A stretch of 45,341 nt of DNA from NCBI GenBank assembly GCA_903828665.1, contig CAIKMZ010000097.1:1-45341 (forward strand), written 5' to 3'. The translations under genes and the position numbers were made by a program. The notes beneath the pieces are model-generated. The model did no database searches. It saw only the letters and a list, made by a program, of their open reading frames with translations, and was not told where the DNA came from. This document shows positions 8,073 to 21,190 of this stretch, piece by piece. The first letter of the stretch is position 1, and each line of letters begins with the position of its first letter. This stretch comes from an uncultured beta proteobacterium. Lineage in GTDB: Bacteria > Pseudomonadota > Gammaproteobacteria > Burkholderiales > Burkholderiaceae_C.

Positions 8073-8100
8073 GAACATAAATGAACATGAAGGAACATAG
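8073..8100 (+). repeat. Three GAACAT repeats with exact 10-bp spacing
   Basis: GAACATAAAT, GAACATGAAG and GAACATAG follow each other at 8073, 8083 and 8093, one per helical turn, so the conserved hexamers lie on the same face of DNA. They are about 125 bases upstream of the minus-strand peroxidase-fusion start (7949) and near no convincing + strand gene. Phased direct repeats of this type are often operator sites; the regulator is unknown. Confidence 0.5.
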
Positions 8101-8918
8101 AGTTTGAGCCATATCAATGGACGTGACAAATGCGGGCATACGTTCAAATGCTGATCTGGCGGCCAGGTCTTATTTTTTGGAGGCTCAATGTTCGAACGAC
8201 ATTCTTTTCAGTAGTATCTGTAGACGCGCTTCGCATGCAGGGGCAGAGAAGTGGTCGCGTCCGTTCGTACGGACAAATGCATACACCTCCAAAAAATCGC
8301 CGTCTTTCGGCTCTGTTGCTGGCTGCTGCTACGCCTCGACCGCGCGCAGGGATGGTGGTAAACCAAGGAGATCGATCATGAGCAAACAAAAGACAGCGAG
8401 CGGCAGTAGCTCGAATTCAAGACGGTCTATACGAGCGACACGATCAGCAGGCCACCAAAAATTCTCAATTCGACTTATAACGACTAACCTTGGGCGGTCG
8501 AATGGCACTGAAGGCGGTTCGCCCGGCTGGTCTTCAACAAGTCCGATATCGCCACATCAGGAGTTACCGTACCGTAAGTGCAAGGCACTCGCAACTTGGC
8601 ACGGTCTTCCAGCAACTCGCAATGTGTGCGGCCAATTCATTGTGTTGTGTCGCAATTTAAACCTGTAGTGCTGCGACCGCATCCAGGCCAGAAGCTGGCA
8701 CTAGCGGTATGTAAAACCAGTCGTTGAACGTTGGAGAATACCGGTCAAGTGCCCTAGGTCTTGCGCTTTATTGCTCTTTCAGATCGGCGCTGGATCGAAC
8801 ACCGCTAGGCACGGCAATCATGATTACGATGTGATGGTGCCGCGACGAGGGCCAGCATGAAGGGCTTCAGCGCGATTGTTCATGTAAGCTGCAGGCAACT
8901 AATCGGGGAGAAGGATTC
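8101..8918. other. Long stretch without a recognisable gene
   Basis: A + strand frame 8117-8668 (183 codons) is open, but its Arg/Ser-rich translation has no hydrophobic core or familiar motif and no good ribosome site. An inner ATG at 8379 has a good AAGGAG upstream and would give 96 residues, equally unrecognisable. Other frames contain short plausible pieces, such as LYERHDQQATKNSQFDL in the +1 frame around 8420-8475, suggesting a decayed gene. I see no RNA gene, repeat or transposon end here. Confidence 0.4.
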
Positions 8919-9473
8919 ATGCTGAAGACATCGACAAAGCACGCAACCAGCTATATTTCCATTATTCTCACATTGCTGGGTTCCTCAGCGTGGGGCAGCG
9001 ATTACCAGGACGCTTTCATAAGATCCACGTGGATTGTTGTTGGAAAGAAGAGCACAGCGGATTACGCGGCGAATCTCATCACCTCGAAAGGTATGCCGTT
9101 CGCCTTGGTCGCGTACGCTGTAAGTGGCGACCTAGGCAGTTCCGGGAGCGGGGGAGATCTGGGGATTACCAAGTGTTCAAGTTTCGTTGGCCCTATTGCG
9201 GAGGTTCTTTGCAATGCACCCTTCGGAACAATCATTGGCCCCATTCAGACCGAGTTTGGGTGGTCCCTTCATCTAGTTAGTGGACGAGCCGACACCGCCG
9301 AAGCGCTTCCGCGTGTCGCACCCTTGTCACTCACCAGGCCGTTTGACCCAGACGTGACCCTATCCTGCCATCATGCCGCGCTCGGCGCGCTTCCCTCGGT
9401 AGTAGTCAAGGTCGACACAAAAGGTAACCTCGCCTATGTCGGCGCCGCCAGATCATTTCTCCAAGTAACTTAA
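8919..9473 (+). CDS. Secreted parvulin-like (PpiC-type) protein lacking active-site histidines
   Basis: A 184-residue protein with GGGGAGAAGG before ATG 8919 and a Sec signal peptide (about residues 1-26, ending SSAWGS). Residues about 35-125 align without gaps to a parvulin prolyl isomerase domain: RSTWIVVG at the ARHILV position, SGSGGDLG at the GGDLG turn, and GPIQTEFGWSLHLVSGR at the GPVQTQFGYHIIKVEER strand. The two conserved active-site histidines (in ARHIL and FGYH) are Thr and Ser here, so isomerase activity is doubtful and a chaperone-like or decayed role is more likely. The C-terminal 55 residues are not recognised. Three cysteines suggest a periplasmic disulfide. The same frame stays largely open after the stop, so the gene may be a truncated version of something longer. 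Confidence 0.7.
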   Translation: MLKTSTKHATSYISIILTLLGSSAWGSDYQDAFIRSTWIVVGKKSTADYAANLITSKGMPFALVAYAVSGDLGSSGSGGDLGITKCSSFVGPIAEVLCNAPFGTIIGPIQTEFGWSLHLVSGRADTAEALPRVAPLSLTRPFDPDVTLSCHHAALGALPSVVVKVDTKGNLAYVGAARSFLQVT

Positions 9474-9929
9474 TTCCAAATTCGGCTGCTCACCACTGAC
9501 GGCCGGGTTCTTATTGTCAATCGAACGGATGGGTCAGGAGTGATACAACTTCTAGAGCCCACGGGTCTTTTAGAAATTAGATGTACGCCTTCGACAGGAA
9601 AGTTATTTTGAATTCCCCTCTGGGCCCCATCGGGAACGGCACGAAAAACTTTTGATTGGCAACTATGCGGGTTTTCCGAAAATCCCAGCGCCACCGTTCA
9701 CTCAGGCATGAAGTTTGATGGCAGAAGCACGCGGTCACCACTTCATCTCCCAGTGCTACTTAAAACGTTTTACGCACAACGGAAGTAAGAACTCGCATCG
9801 TTGAGATATACGACCACGAAACATCTGCAACTTCAATTCGCCAGTTCAGCATGGAGGAAGTCAAAGAACTTGCCTCGTTGGCCACTACCTTTGAAGGACT
9901 AACGAATTTTAGATCGTCACCTGATGCGT
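9474..9929 (+). other. Probable decayed coding sequence downstream of the parvulin-like gene
   Basis: In the same frame as the gene ending at 9473, the sequence reads on with protein-like content (IRLLTTDGRVLIVNRTDG, then IQLLEPTGL) to a TGA at 9609-9611, then stays open to a TAA near 9786. From about 9757 a different frame is open to TGA at 9947-9949 (IVEIYDHETSATSIRQF, then MEEVKELASLATTFEGL). None has a convincing start. This looks like a gene broken by stops and a frameshift; the beta-strand-like DGRVLIV pattern is reminiscent of repeat beta proteins but I cannot name it. Confidence 0.35.
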
Positions 9930-10409
9930 CTAGACGCTGGTTTGCGTGAGCGTGCCGCTGAACAGCTCTTCGAGCGCCAGCTGCCGGTTTTGCACGTCCG
10001 GGAAAAGGATGGAAAAAACCTCGTGTCCCTTGTTCGCCAGGTGCAGTAGCAGATACTGCTTGACGTTGTCCGGGCTGGCAAAGACGGTGCGCGCCTTGAG
10101 CTGTTGCGCCAGTGCGCGCCGCGCGAGTTCGAGCACGGCCACGATCTCGGCGCGCTTGGCAGGGCCCAGACCCTTGACGCGCTTGAGGTCATCGGCGCTG
10201 GCAGGCAGCAGGCCGGCAATGCCGTCGAAGCCTTCGCCGCTGTCGTGCTCGAGCTGCAGCAGTTCCTGCGCCATCTGCAGCACGCCCTTGCCCTTGATGC
10301 CGGTGGGCAGCAGCAGCGCCAGCAATTCGGCGTCGCTCAAGGCGGCGGCGCCGCGCGCGAGCAGCTTCTCGCGCGGTCGTGCGTCAGGGGGGATGTCTTT
10401 GAGGGGCAT
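9930..10409 (-). pseudogene. radC: radC, truncated within the JAB/MPN domain
   Basis: RadC is a conserved protein of about 224 residues with an N-terminal helix-hairpin-helix part and a C-terminal JAB1/MPN metalloprotease-like domain; its role is unsettled. Here the frame starts at ATG 10409 ([17 protein letters not shown]) and is typical through [27 protein letters not shown] and [16 protein letters not shown], then meets TAG at 9930-9932, where YPREVV should follow. The missing 60-65 residues include the HNHPSG metal-binding motif, so the domain cannot be catalytic. The sequence beyond the stop bears no resemblance to radC, so this is a rearrangement or insertion boundary, not a point nonsense mutation. 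It diverges from fkpB, 44 bases away. Confidence 0.85.
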
Positions 10410-10453
10410 GGGGCTGGCTTTTACAATCAAGCCAGTTTATCCGGGACTTCTTA

Positions 10454-10918
10454 ATGACTGTCATTTCTCCTTGCGTCGAATCGGGCTCGTTTCTCACCTT
10501 GCACTACCGCCTGGCGGGGCCCTCGGGCGACCTGATCAACACCTTTGCCGGCAAGCCCGCCACGCTGACGCTGGGCAGCGGCGCCTTGTCGCCGGCGCTG
10601 GAGGCGCACTTGTTGGGATTGAGCGAGGGCAGCCGCGCGACGGTCGAGCTGGCCGCAGGCGCTGCTTTCGGCGAGCGCAACCCCGACATGCTGCAATGGC
10701 TGGCGCGCCAGGTGTTGCTGGAGATGGGCGACGCGGCCGAAAGCTACGCAGTGGGCGACGTCGTGCAGTTCCCCACCCCCGATGGCCAGGGCCGCTTTGC
10801 CGGCACCGTGCGCCAGTTGCGCAGCGACGAGCGCGGCGACGCCGTGCTGTTCGACTTCAATCATCCGCTGGCCGGCCAGCCGGTGACGTTTGAAGTGCAT
10901 GTGATCGGCGTGCTATGA
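10454..10918 (+). CDS. fkpB: FKBP-type peptidyl-prolyl cis-trans isomerase, SlpA/FkpB type
   Basis: A 154-residue cytosolic FKBP of the SlyD/SlpA type. It has the N-terminal half-barrel ([18 protein letters not shown]), the inserted flap region (residues about 70-125), and the closing [16 protein letters not shown] strand, where NHPLAGxxLxFxVxV is the family signature. These proteins assist folding and act as prolyl isomerases. It starts at ATG 10454, and its TGA overlaps the ATG of ispH (ATGA, 10915-10918), the fkpB-ispH coupling common in proteobacteria. Confidence 0.9.
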   Translation: MTVISPCVESGSFLTLHYRLAGPSGDLINTFAGKPATLTLGSGALSPALEAHLLGLSEGSRATVELAAGAAFGERNPDMLQWLARQVLLEMGDAAESYAVGDVVQFPTPDGQGRFAGTVRQLRSDERGDAVLFDFNHPLAGQPVTFEVHVIGVL

Positions 10919-11855
10919 GTACCGGCGTCGAAGTGCTTTTGGCAGAACCACGCGGCTTTTGCGCCGGTGTTGACCGGGCCATCGAAATTGTCGAGCGCGC
11001 GCTGGCCAAGTTTGGCGCGCCGATCTACGTGCGCCACGAGATCGTACACAACACCTATGTCGTGAACGACCTCAAGGCCAAGGGCGCGATCTTCATCGAA
11101 GACCTCGATGACGTTCCGCCCGGCGCGACGCTGATCTTCTCGGCCCACGGCGTGAGCCGCGCGGTGCAACTGGAGGCCGCGGCGCGGGGTTTCCGGGTGT
11201 TCGATGCGACCTGCCCGCTGGTGACCAAGGTGCACGTGGAGGTCGCCAAGTTGCATAAGGAAGGCTATGAGTTCCTCATGATCGGCCACAAGGGGCACCC
11301 CGAGGTCGAGGGCACGATGGGGCAGCTCTCAGGCGGCATCCATCTGGTCGAAGATGTGGCCGATGTGGCGCGCGTGCAGCCGGCGCAGACCGACAAACTG
11401 GCGGTGGTGACGCAGACCACGCTCAGCGTCGACGATGCGGCCGAGATTGCGGCGGCGATCAAGGCGCGCTTTCCGAACGTGCGCGAGCCCAAGCAGCAGG
11501 ACATCTGCTACGCCACGCAAAACCGGCAGGACGCGGTGAAAGTCATGAGCACGCAGGTGGAACTGGTGATCGTGGTCGGCAGCCCGACCAGTTCCAACAG
11601 CAACCGGCTGGCGGAACTGGCGCGCAAGCTCGGCACGCCGAGCTACATGGTCGACAGCGCCGATGAATTGCAGGGCGCCTGGTTCGAGGGCCGACAGCGC
11701 GTCGGCCTGACGGCAGGCGCCTCGGCACCTGAACTCCTCGTGAACCAGGTGATCGAGCGCATAAAGGGCTTCGGCGCCGTTTCGGTGCGCAAGATGAACG
11801 GCACGCCGGAGACGGTCAAGTTTCCGCTGCCCAAGGGCTTGAAGCCGCGCGCGCC

Positions 11856-11859
<4 letters not shown>
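10915..11859 (+). CDS. ispH: 4-hydroxy-3-methylbut-2-enyl diphosphate reductase
   Basis: IspH is the last enzyme of the MEP isoprenoid pathway, reducing HMBPP to IPP and DMAPP with a [4Fe-4S] cluster. This 314-residue copy is intact: cluster cysteines in GFCAGV (C16), DATCPLV (C100) and [10 protein letters not shown] (C198), [15 protein letters not shown] and TAGASAPE are all present. It overlaps fkpB upstream and the PLP dehydratase gene downstream by ATGA each, so the three are translationally coupled. It is the functional copy compared with the frameshifted paralogue at 4385-5351. Confidence 0.95.
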
Positions 11860-14179
<2,320 letters not shown>

Positions 14180-14380
14180 CCGCCCGATCGGGTCAGGACA
14201 TTTCTTAAACCAGCCTGAAGGCGGTGTTTAGCCTCGTTCAGGCGACATAGAATATTGTCCTGTATCAAGAACTATCCCGAGTTTTCAGGGGCGGTCGGGC
14301 GATAATGCAAGGACTGTGATGCGCGTCGGTCTGCTGGCGCACCGAACCCCCTGATTCTTTCGAACCCACAAAGGAAAGCT

Positions 14381-15175
14381 ATGCCAGCCTGGTTGCTCTA
14401 CACGTTTGTTACCGTGTTTCTTGTTCTTTCTTTTACTGCGCTTTTCTTTTTCACGGTGACGCGGGGCGCCCTCATCATGCGCGCCGTCATGCCCGGCACG
14501 CCCGACGACGCCGACCATGTGTATCCGATCTACTCGAACATGCGTCTGATCCGAATGATCGATTTCCAGCCGATCATCGCCGCGATCCTGCTGTTCCAGT
14601 ACGACCGTCTAGTATCTGCCATCACGGCCGGCCTGCTCAAGACCAACCTGCGCGGCAAGAACGTGCTGATCACCTCCTGCGCCTTTGGCAATGTGATTCC
14701 CCGTGTCGTGTCGGCAGCGGTGGACGCCGGCGCCCGTCGCGTGCTGATTGCCGACATTATCAAGAACGAACTTGACCACGCCCAGAGCAAACTGCTGGCC
14801 TATCCCGGCAAGATCCAGTTCCTGGAAGAAAACGCCACGGCTATGAAGCAGGCCGATGCCTCGGTCGATGCTAACGTGATCTTCTTCCTGCTGCACGAAC
14901 TGCCGCACAACCTCAAGGGCCAGGCGCTCAAGGAAGCGGGCCGGGTGCTGGCACCGGGCGGAAAACTGTATCTGGCCGAGTTCCATCGCCCTGACCTGTG
15001 GGTGCTGCGCGCGCTAAGCTGGACCTATTTCAAGGTCTTCGAGCCGCTCGGCCTGGCGCTGTGGGATTCGCATGATCCCTTGAAGCAACTCGAAGCCATG
15101 GGCGGTTTCACCTGCGAGCGTCGCACAGTGTTCTTCGGTAACTTCCAGGTCATCGTGGCCACGAAAAACGCCTGA
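14381..15175 (+). CDS. RquA-like SAM-dependent methyltransferase with N-terminal membrane anchor
   Basis: A 264-residue class I methyltransferase-fold protein starting at ATG 14381 (AAAGGAAAG upstream). The first 25 residues (WLLYTFVTVFLVLSFTALFFF) are a membrane segment. The fold follows from about residue 85, but the usual glycine-rich SAM motif is replaced by LITSCAFGNVIPR. Downstream, FFLLHELP, RVLAPGGKLYLAEFHRP and YFKVFEPLGLALW resemble RquA, the ubiquinone-to-rhodoquinone enzyme, which also has an altered motif I. RquA would imply anaerobic fumarate-type respiration. The membrane segment and divergence leave open a related quinone or other lipid enzyme. It has its own leader (about 200 bases after serS) and ends at a terminator shared with rpmG. 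Confidence 0.6.
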   Translation: MPAWLLYTFVTVFLVLSFTALFFFTVTRGALIMRAVMPGTPDDADHVYPIYSNMRLIRMIDFQPIIAAILLFQYDRLVSAITAGLLKTNLRGKNVLITSCAFGNVIPRVVSAAVDAGARRVLIADIIKNELDHAQSKLLAYPGKIQFLEENATAMKQADASVDANVIFFLLHELPHNLKGQALKEAGRVLAPGGKLYLAEFHRPDLWVLRALSWTYFKVFEPLGLALWDSHDPLKQLEAMGGFTCERRTVFFGNFQVIVATKNA

Positions 15176-15193
15176 TGCCTGTATCCAGGACAT

Positions 15194-15225
15194 AAAAAAA
15201 CCCGGCCATTGAGCCGGGTTTTTTT
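15194..15225. terminator. Bidirectional terminator between the RquA-like gene and rpmG
   Basis: CCCGGC (15201-15206) and GCCGGG (15213-15218) pair around a 6-base loop. A run of seven A on the left and seven T on the right extend the stem, giving a U tract in both directions. It lies between convergent genes ending at 15175 and 15244, so it serves both. Confidence 0.9.
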
Positions 15226-15243
15226 GTGTCTGAAAGCTCAGAT

Positions 15244-15414
15244 TTACTTGAGCTTCATTTCCTTGTAGTCCACATGCTTGCGAGCCTTGGGATCAAATTT
15301 CTTGATCAGCATCTTCTCGGGCATGGTCTTCTTGTTCTTGTCGGTCGTGTAGAAGTGACCGGTGCCAGCCGTCGATTCGAGCTTGATTTTTTCGCGTCCG
15401 CCTTTGGTAGCCAT
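15244..15414 (-). CDS. rpmG: 50S ribosomal protein L33
   Basis: A 56-residue basic protein read from ATG 15414 (AAGGAACC upstream): [20 protein letters not shown], then FYTTDKNKK and [17 protein letters not shown]. This is L33 of the zinc-independent type, since the CxxC pairs are absent. It lies 18 bases after rpmB in the conserved rpmB-rpmG operon and is followed by the shared terminator. Confidence 0.96.
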   Translation of the reverse strand: MATKGGREKIKLESTAGTGHFYTTDKNKKTMPEKMLIKKFDPKARKHVDYKEMKLK

Positions 15415-15432
15415 GATGGTTCCTTAATGGTT

Positions 15433-15666
15433 TCAGGCTTGGCCGCGTGCGCGCAGGTCTGCGAGCACGGAGTCAATACCGTTTTTGTCGATCAAACGCA
15501 GGCCGGCGTTGGAAATCCGCAGACGGATCCAGCGGTTTTCGGTCTCGACCCAGAAACGGCGGTATTGCAGGTTCGGCAGGAACCGGCGCTTGGTTTTGTT
15601 GTTGGCGTGGGAAACCTTGTTCCCGACCATCGGGCCTTTGCCCGTGACTTCACATACGCGTGCCAT
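15433..15666 (-). CDS. rpmB: 50S ribosomal protein L28
   Basis: A 77-residue protein starting at ATG 15666: [20 protein letters not shown], then [18 protein letters not shown] and [15 protein letters not shown]. These are the L28 hallmarks; only one N-terminal cysteine is present, so it is the zinc-independent form. It is the first gene of the rpmB-rpmG operon. An in-frame upstream extension to 15714 is not used, because the family begins at MARVC. Confidence 0.96.
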   Translation of the reverse strand: MARVCEVTGKGPMVGNKVSHANNKTKRRFLPNLQYRRFWVETENRWIRLRISNAGLRLIDKNGIDSVLADLRARGQA

Positions 15667-15806
15667 TTGGACACTCCAGAGAAAATTAACAGCTTTCGCC
15701 GCACCTCGCCACACTGCTGCGTGGCGGTAAAGAGATTCGCCGACTGCCCCGAGCCTGGCATGGACAGGTTTGGGGAATGCCGGAAAAGCCTTGGATTATA
15801 GCTGTT

Positions 15807-19157
<3,351 letters not shown>

Positions 19158-19165
19158 GGAACATC

Positions 19166-19819
19166 ATGAAACGAATCGCAGCCGTGCTGCTGGCACTGGG
19201 CGCGGCGTCGGCCGGCGCCAGCGGACTGCAAAGCCTCGAGTCCTTTGTCAAGGGCGTCAAAAGCGGGCGTGCCGAGTTCACGCAGGTCGTGACCGCGCCG
19301 GCAAAAGAGGGGCAGGCGGCGCGCGCCAAGTCATCGAGCGGCAGTTTCGAGTTCTCGCGGCCGAACCGCTTCAAGTTCATCTACCGAAAGCCGTTCGAGC
19401 AAAGTATCGTCGCCGACGGGCAGACGCTGTGGCTGTACGACGTCGACCTGAACCAGGTGACATCGCGCAAGCAGTCGCAGGCGCTGGGTTCGACGCCGGC
19501 CGCGCTGATTGCTGCAGCGCCCGATCTGCGTGCGTTGCAGGCGGATTTCAAACTGGCCGACGCGCCCGACAGGGACGGTCTGCAATGGCTGTTGGCGACG
19601 CCCAAATCGAAGGACGGGCAACTGCAGTCGGTGCGCGTGGGTTTTCGTTCACACACGCCGGCGCCCGATGCGATCCCGGAACTGGCGGTGCTGGAGATCC
19701 TGGACAGCTTCGGCCAGCGTTCGGTGCTGACATTCAACCGCTTCGAGGTCAACGCCGCCTTGCCGGCCAGCAGCTTTGATTTCAAGGCGCCCGCCGGTGC
19801 CGATGTCATCCGGCAGTGA
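19166..19819 (+). CDS. lolA: Outer-membrane lipoprotein carrier protein LolA
   Basis: Periplasmic chaperone that takes lipoproteins from the LolCDE transporter to LolB at the outer membrane. It has 217 residues from ATG 19166 (GAGGA upstream); the ATG at 19154, overlapping the ftsK stop, is less likely. The signal peptide is residues 1 to about 19 (ending ASAG/AS). Family marks are the early SLESFVKGVKSGRAEFTQ, SSGSFEFSRPNRFKFIYRKP, ADGQTLWLYDVDLNQVT and the terminal DSFGQRSVLTFNRFEVN with PASSFDFKAPAGADVI. Confidence 0.93.
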   Translation: MKRIAAVLLALGAASAGASGLQSLESFVKGVKSGRAEFTQVVTAPAKEGQAARAKSSSGSFEFSRPNRFKFIYRKPFEQSIVADGQTLWLYDVDLNQVTSRKQSQALGSTPAALIAAAPDLRALQADFKLADAPDRDGLQWLLATPKSKDGQLQSVRVGFRSHTPAPDAIPELAVLEILDSFGQRSVLTFNRFEVNAALPASSFDFKAPAGADVIRQ

Positions 19820-19873
19820 GCGGCACGCCATGGTGATGCGGCCATTTGTCTCCACCTGCAGCGAAAGACCGGC

Positions 19874-21154
19874 ATGATTGTCCCCGATCCCCAACGGCTG
19901 CTGCGCGCCATGTTTGACGCGGCCATCGCAGCCGCGCAGCCCGCGATCTGCCTGCCGCCCTGCCTGCCGCCGCCGCCCAAGGGGCGCACCATCGTCATCG
20001 GTGCCGGCAAGGCCTCCGCGGCGATGGCGCGCGCGCTGGAAGACCATTGGCCGGGTTCGCTGCAGGGCCTCGTCATCACGCGCTATGGTTACGAGGTGCC
20101 GTGCCGGCGCATCGAGATCGTGCAGGCCGCGCACCCGGTTCCCGATGCCGCCGGACAGCGCGCATCCGAACGCATGCTCGCGCTGGTGCGCGACCTCTCG
20201 GCCGACGACTTGGTGATCGCCTTGATCTCGGGCGGCGGCTCCTCGCTGCTGGTGGCGCCCGGCCCCGGTCTCACGCTGGCCGACAAGCAGGCGGTCAACA
20301 CGGCGCTGCTGCGCAGTGGGGCCACGATCTCGGAAATGAACTGCGTGCGCCGGCATCTCTCGGCCATCAAGGGCGGGCGTCTTGCCGCCGCCTGCCACCC
20401 GGCGCGGCTGCTGACGCTGCTGATCTCCGATGTGCCGGGTGATGCGCCGCTGGACATCGCCTCCGGTCCGACCGTGGCGGACCCGAGCACCTCTGCCGAT
20501 GCGCTGGCGATCGTCGCGCGCTACGCCATCGCGTTGCCGGCGGCGGGGCGCGCCCTGCTGGAAGGCGGCGCAGGCGAGTCCGTCAAGCCCGGTGACCCGC
20601 GACTGGTGGGCATCGCGACGCGCATCATCACCGCGCCGCAGATGGCGCTGGAAGCGGCGGCGCAGGTCGCGCGCGATGCGGGCATCAGACCCTTCATCCT
20701 GAGCGACAGCCTGGAAGGCGAGGCGCGCGACATCGGCAAGGCGCACGCGGGCATCGCGCGGCAGGTTGCGGTGCGCGGCCAGCCGTTCGCGCCGCCGTGC
20801 GTATTGCTCTCCGGTGGCGAGACAACGGTAACGCTGCGCGGCAACGGGCGCGGCGGGCGCAACGTCGAATTCCTGCTCGCGCTCGGGCTCGCGCTCGACG
20901 GTCAGCGCGGCGTGCATGCGATCGCCGGCGACACCGATGGCGTCGACGGCGTCGAAGAGATCGCGGGCGCCTGCCTCGGTCCCGACACGCTGGCGCGCGC
21001 CTGGGCGCTGGGCATCAACCCGCGCGCAAGCCTGGACAACAACGATGGCCACGGTTTCTTTCAGGCGCTGGGTGATTCGGTCGTGACCGGTCCAACCTTG
21101 ACCAACGTGAACGACTTTCGCGCGATTCTCATCGAGGGGCCGCTGCGGCCCTAG
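19874..21154 (+). CDS. Glycerate 2-kinase (MOFRL family, TtuD-like)
   Basis: A 426-residue member of the GckA/TtuD glycerate kinase family, long mislabelled hydroxypyruvate reductase. It has the N-terminal GAGKASAAMARALE, the substrate/nucleotide segment LISGGGSSLLVAPGPGL, INCVR-like EMNCVRRHLSAIKGGRLA, and the C-terminal MOFRL domain with LSGGETTVTLRGNGRGGRN and DTDGVDG. It converts D-glycerate to 2-phosphoglycerate, feeding glycerate from tartrate, glyoxylate or serine breakdown into glycolysis. A tartrate-dehydrogenase-type gene lies 11 kb away (32281), making a role in tartrate use plausible. The start at ATG 19874 has only a weak ribosome site. Confidence 0.88.
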   Translation: MIVPDPQRLLRAMFDAAIAAAQPAICLPPCLPPPPKGRTIVIGAGKASAAMARALEDHWPGSLQGLVITRYGYEVPCRRIEIVQAAHPVPDAAGQRASERMLALVRDLSADDLVIALISGGGSSLLVAPGPGLTLADKQAVNTALLRSGATISEMNCVRRHLSAIKGGRLAAACHPARLLTLLISDVPGDAPLDIASGPTVADPSTSADALAIVARYAIALPAAGRALLEGGAGESVKPGDPRLVGIATRIITAPQMALEAAAQVARDAGIRPFILSDSLEGEARDIGKAHAGIARQVAVRGQPFAPPCVLLSGGETTVTLRGNGRGGRNVEFLLALGLALDGQRGVHAIAGDTDGVDGVEEIAGACLGPDTLARAWALGINPRASLDNNDGHGFFQALGDSVVTGPTLTNVNDFRAILIEGPLRP

Positions 21155-21190
21155 ACAGCGCTGCCTGCCGCTGCGCCACAATAGGAGCAG

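Noticed and set aside
8117..8668. 183-codon open frame as a real gene
   Set aside because: No ribosome site, no motif, Arg/Ser-rich; described only as part of a gene-poor stretch.
14213..14243. GCCTGAA-N17-TTCAGGC after serS as a terminator
   Set aside because: Long loop, no T run; could be chance or a regulator site.
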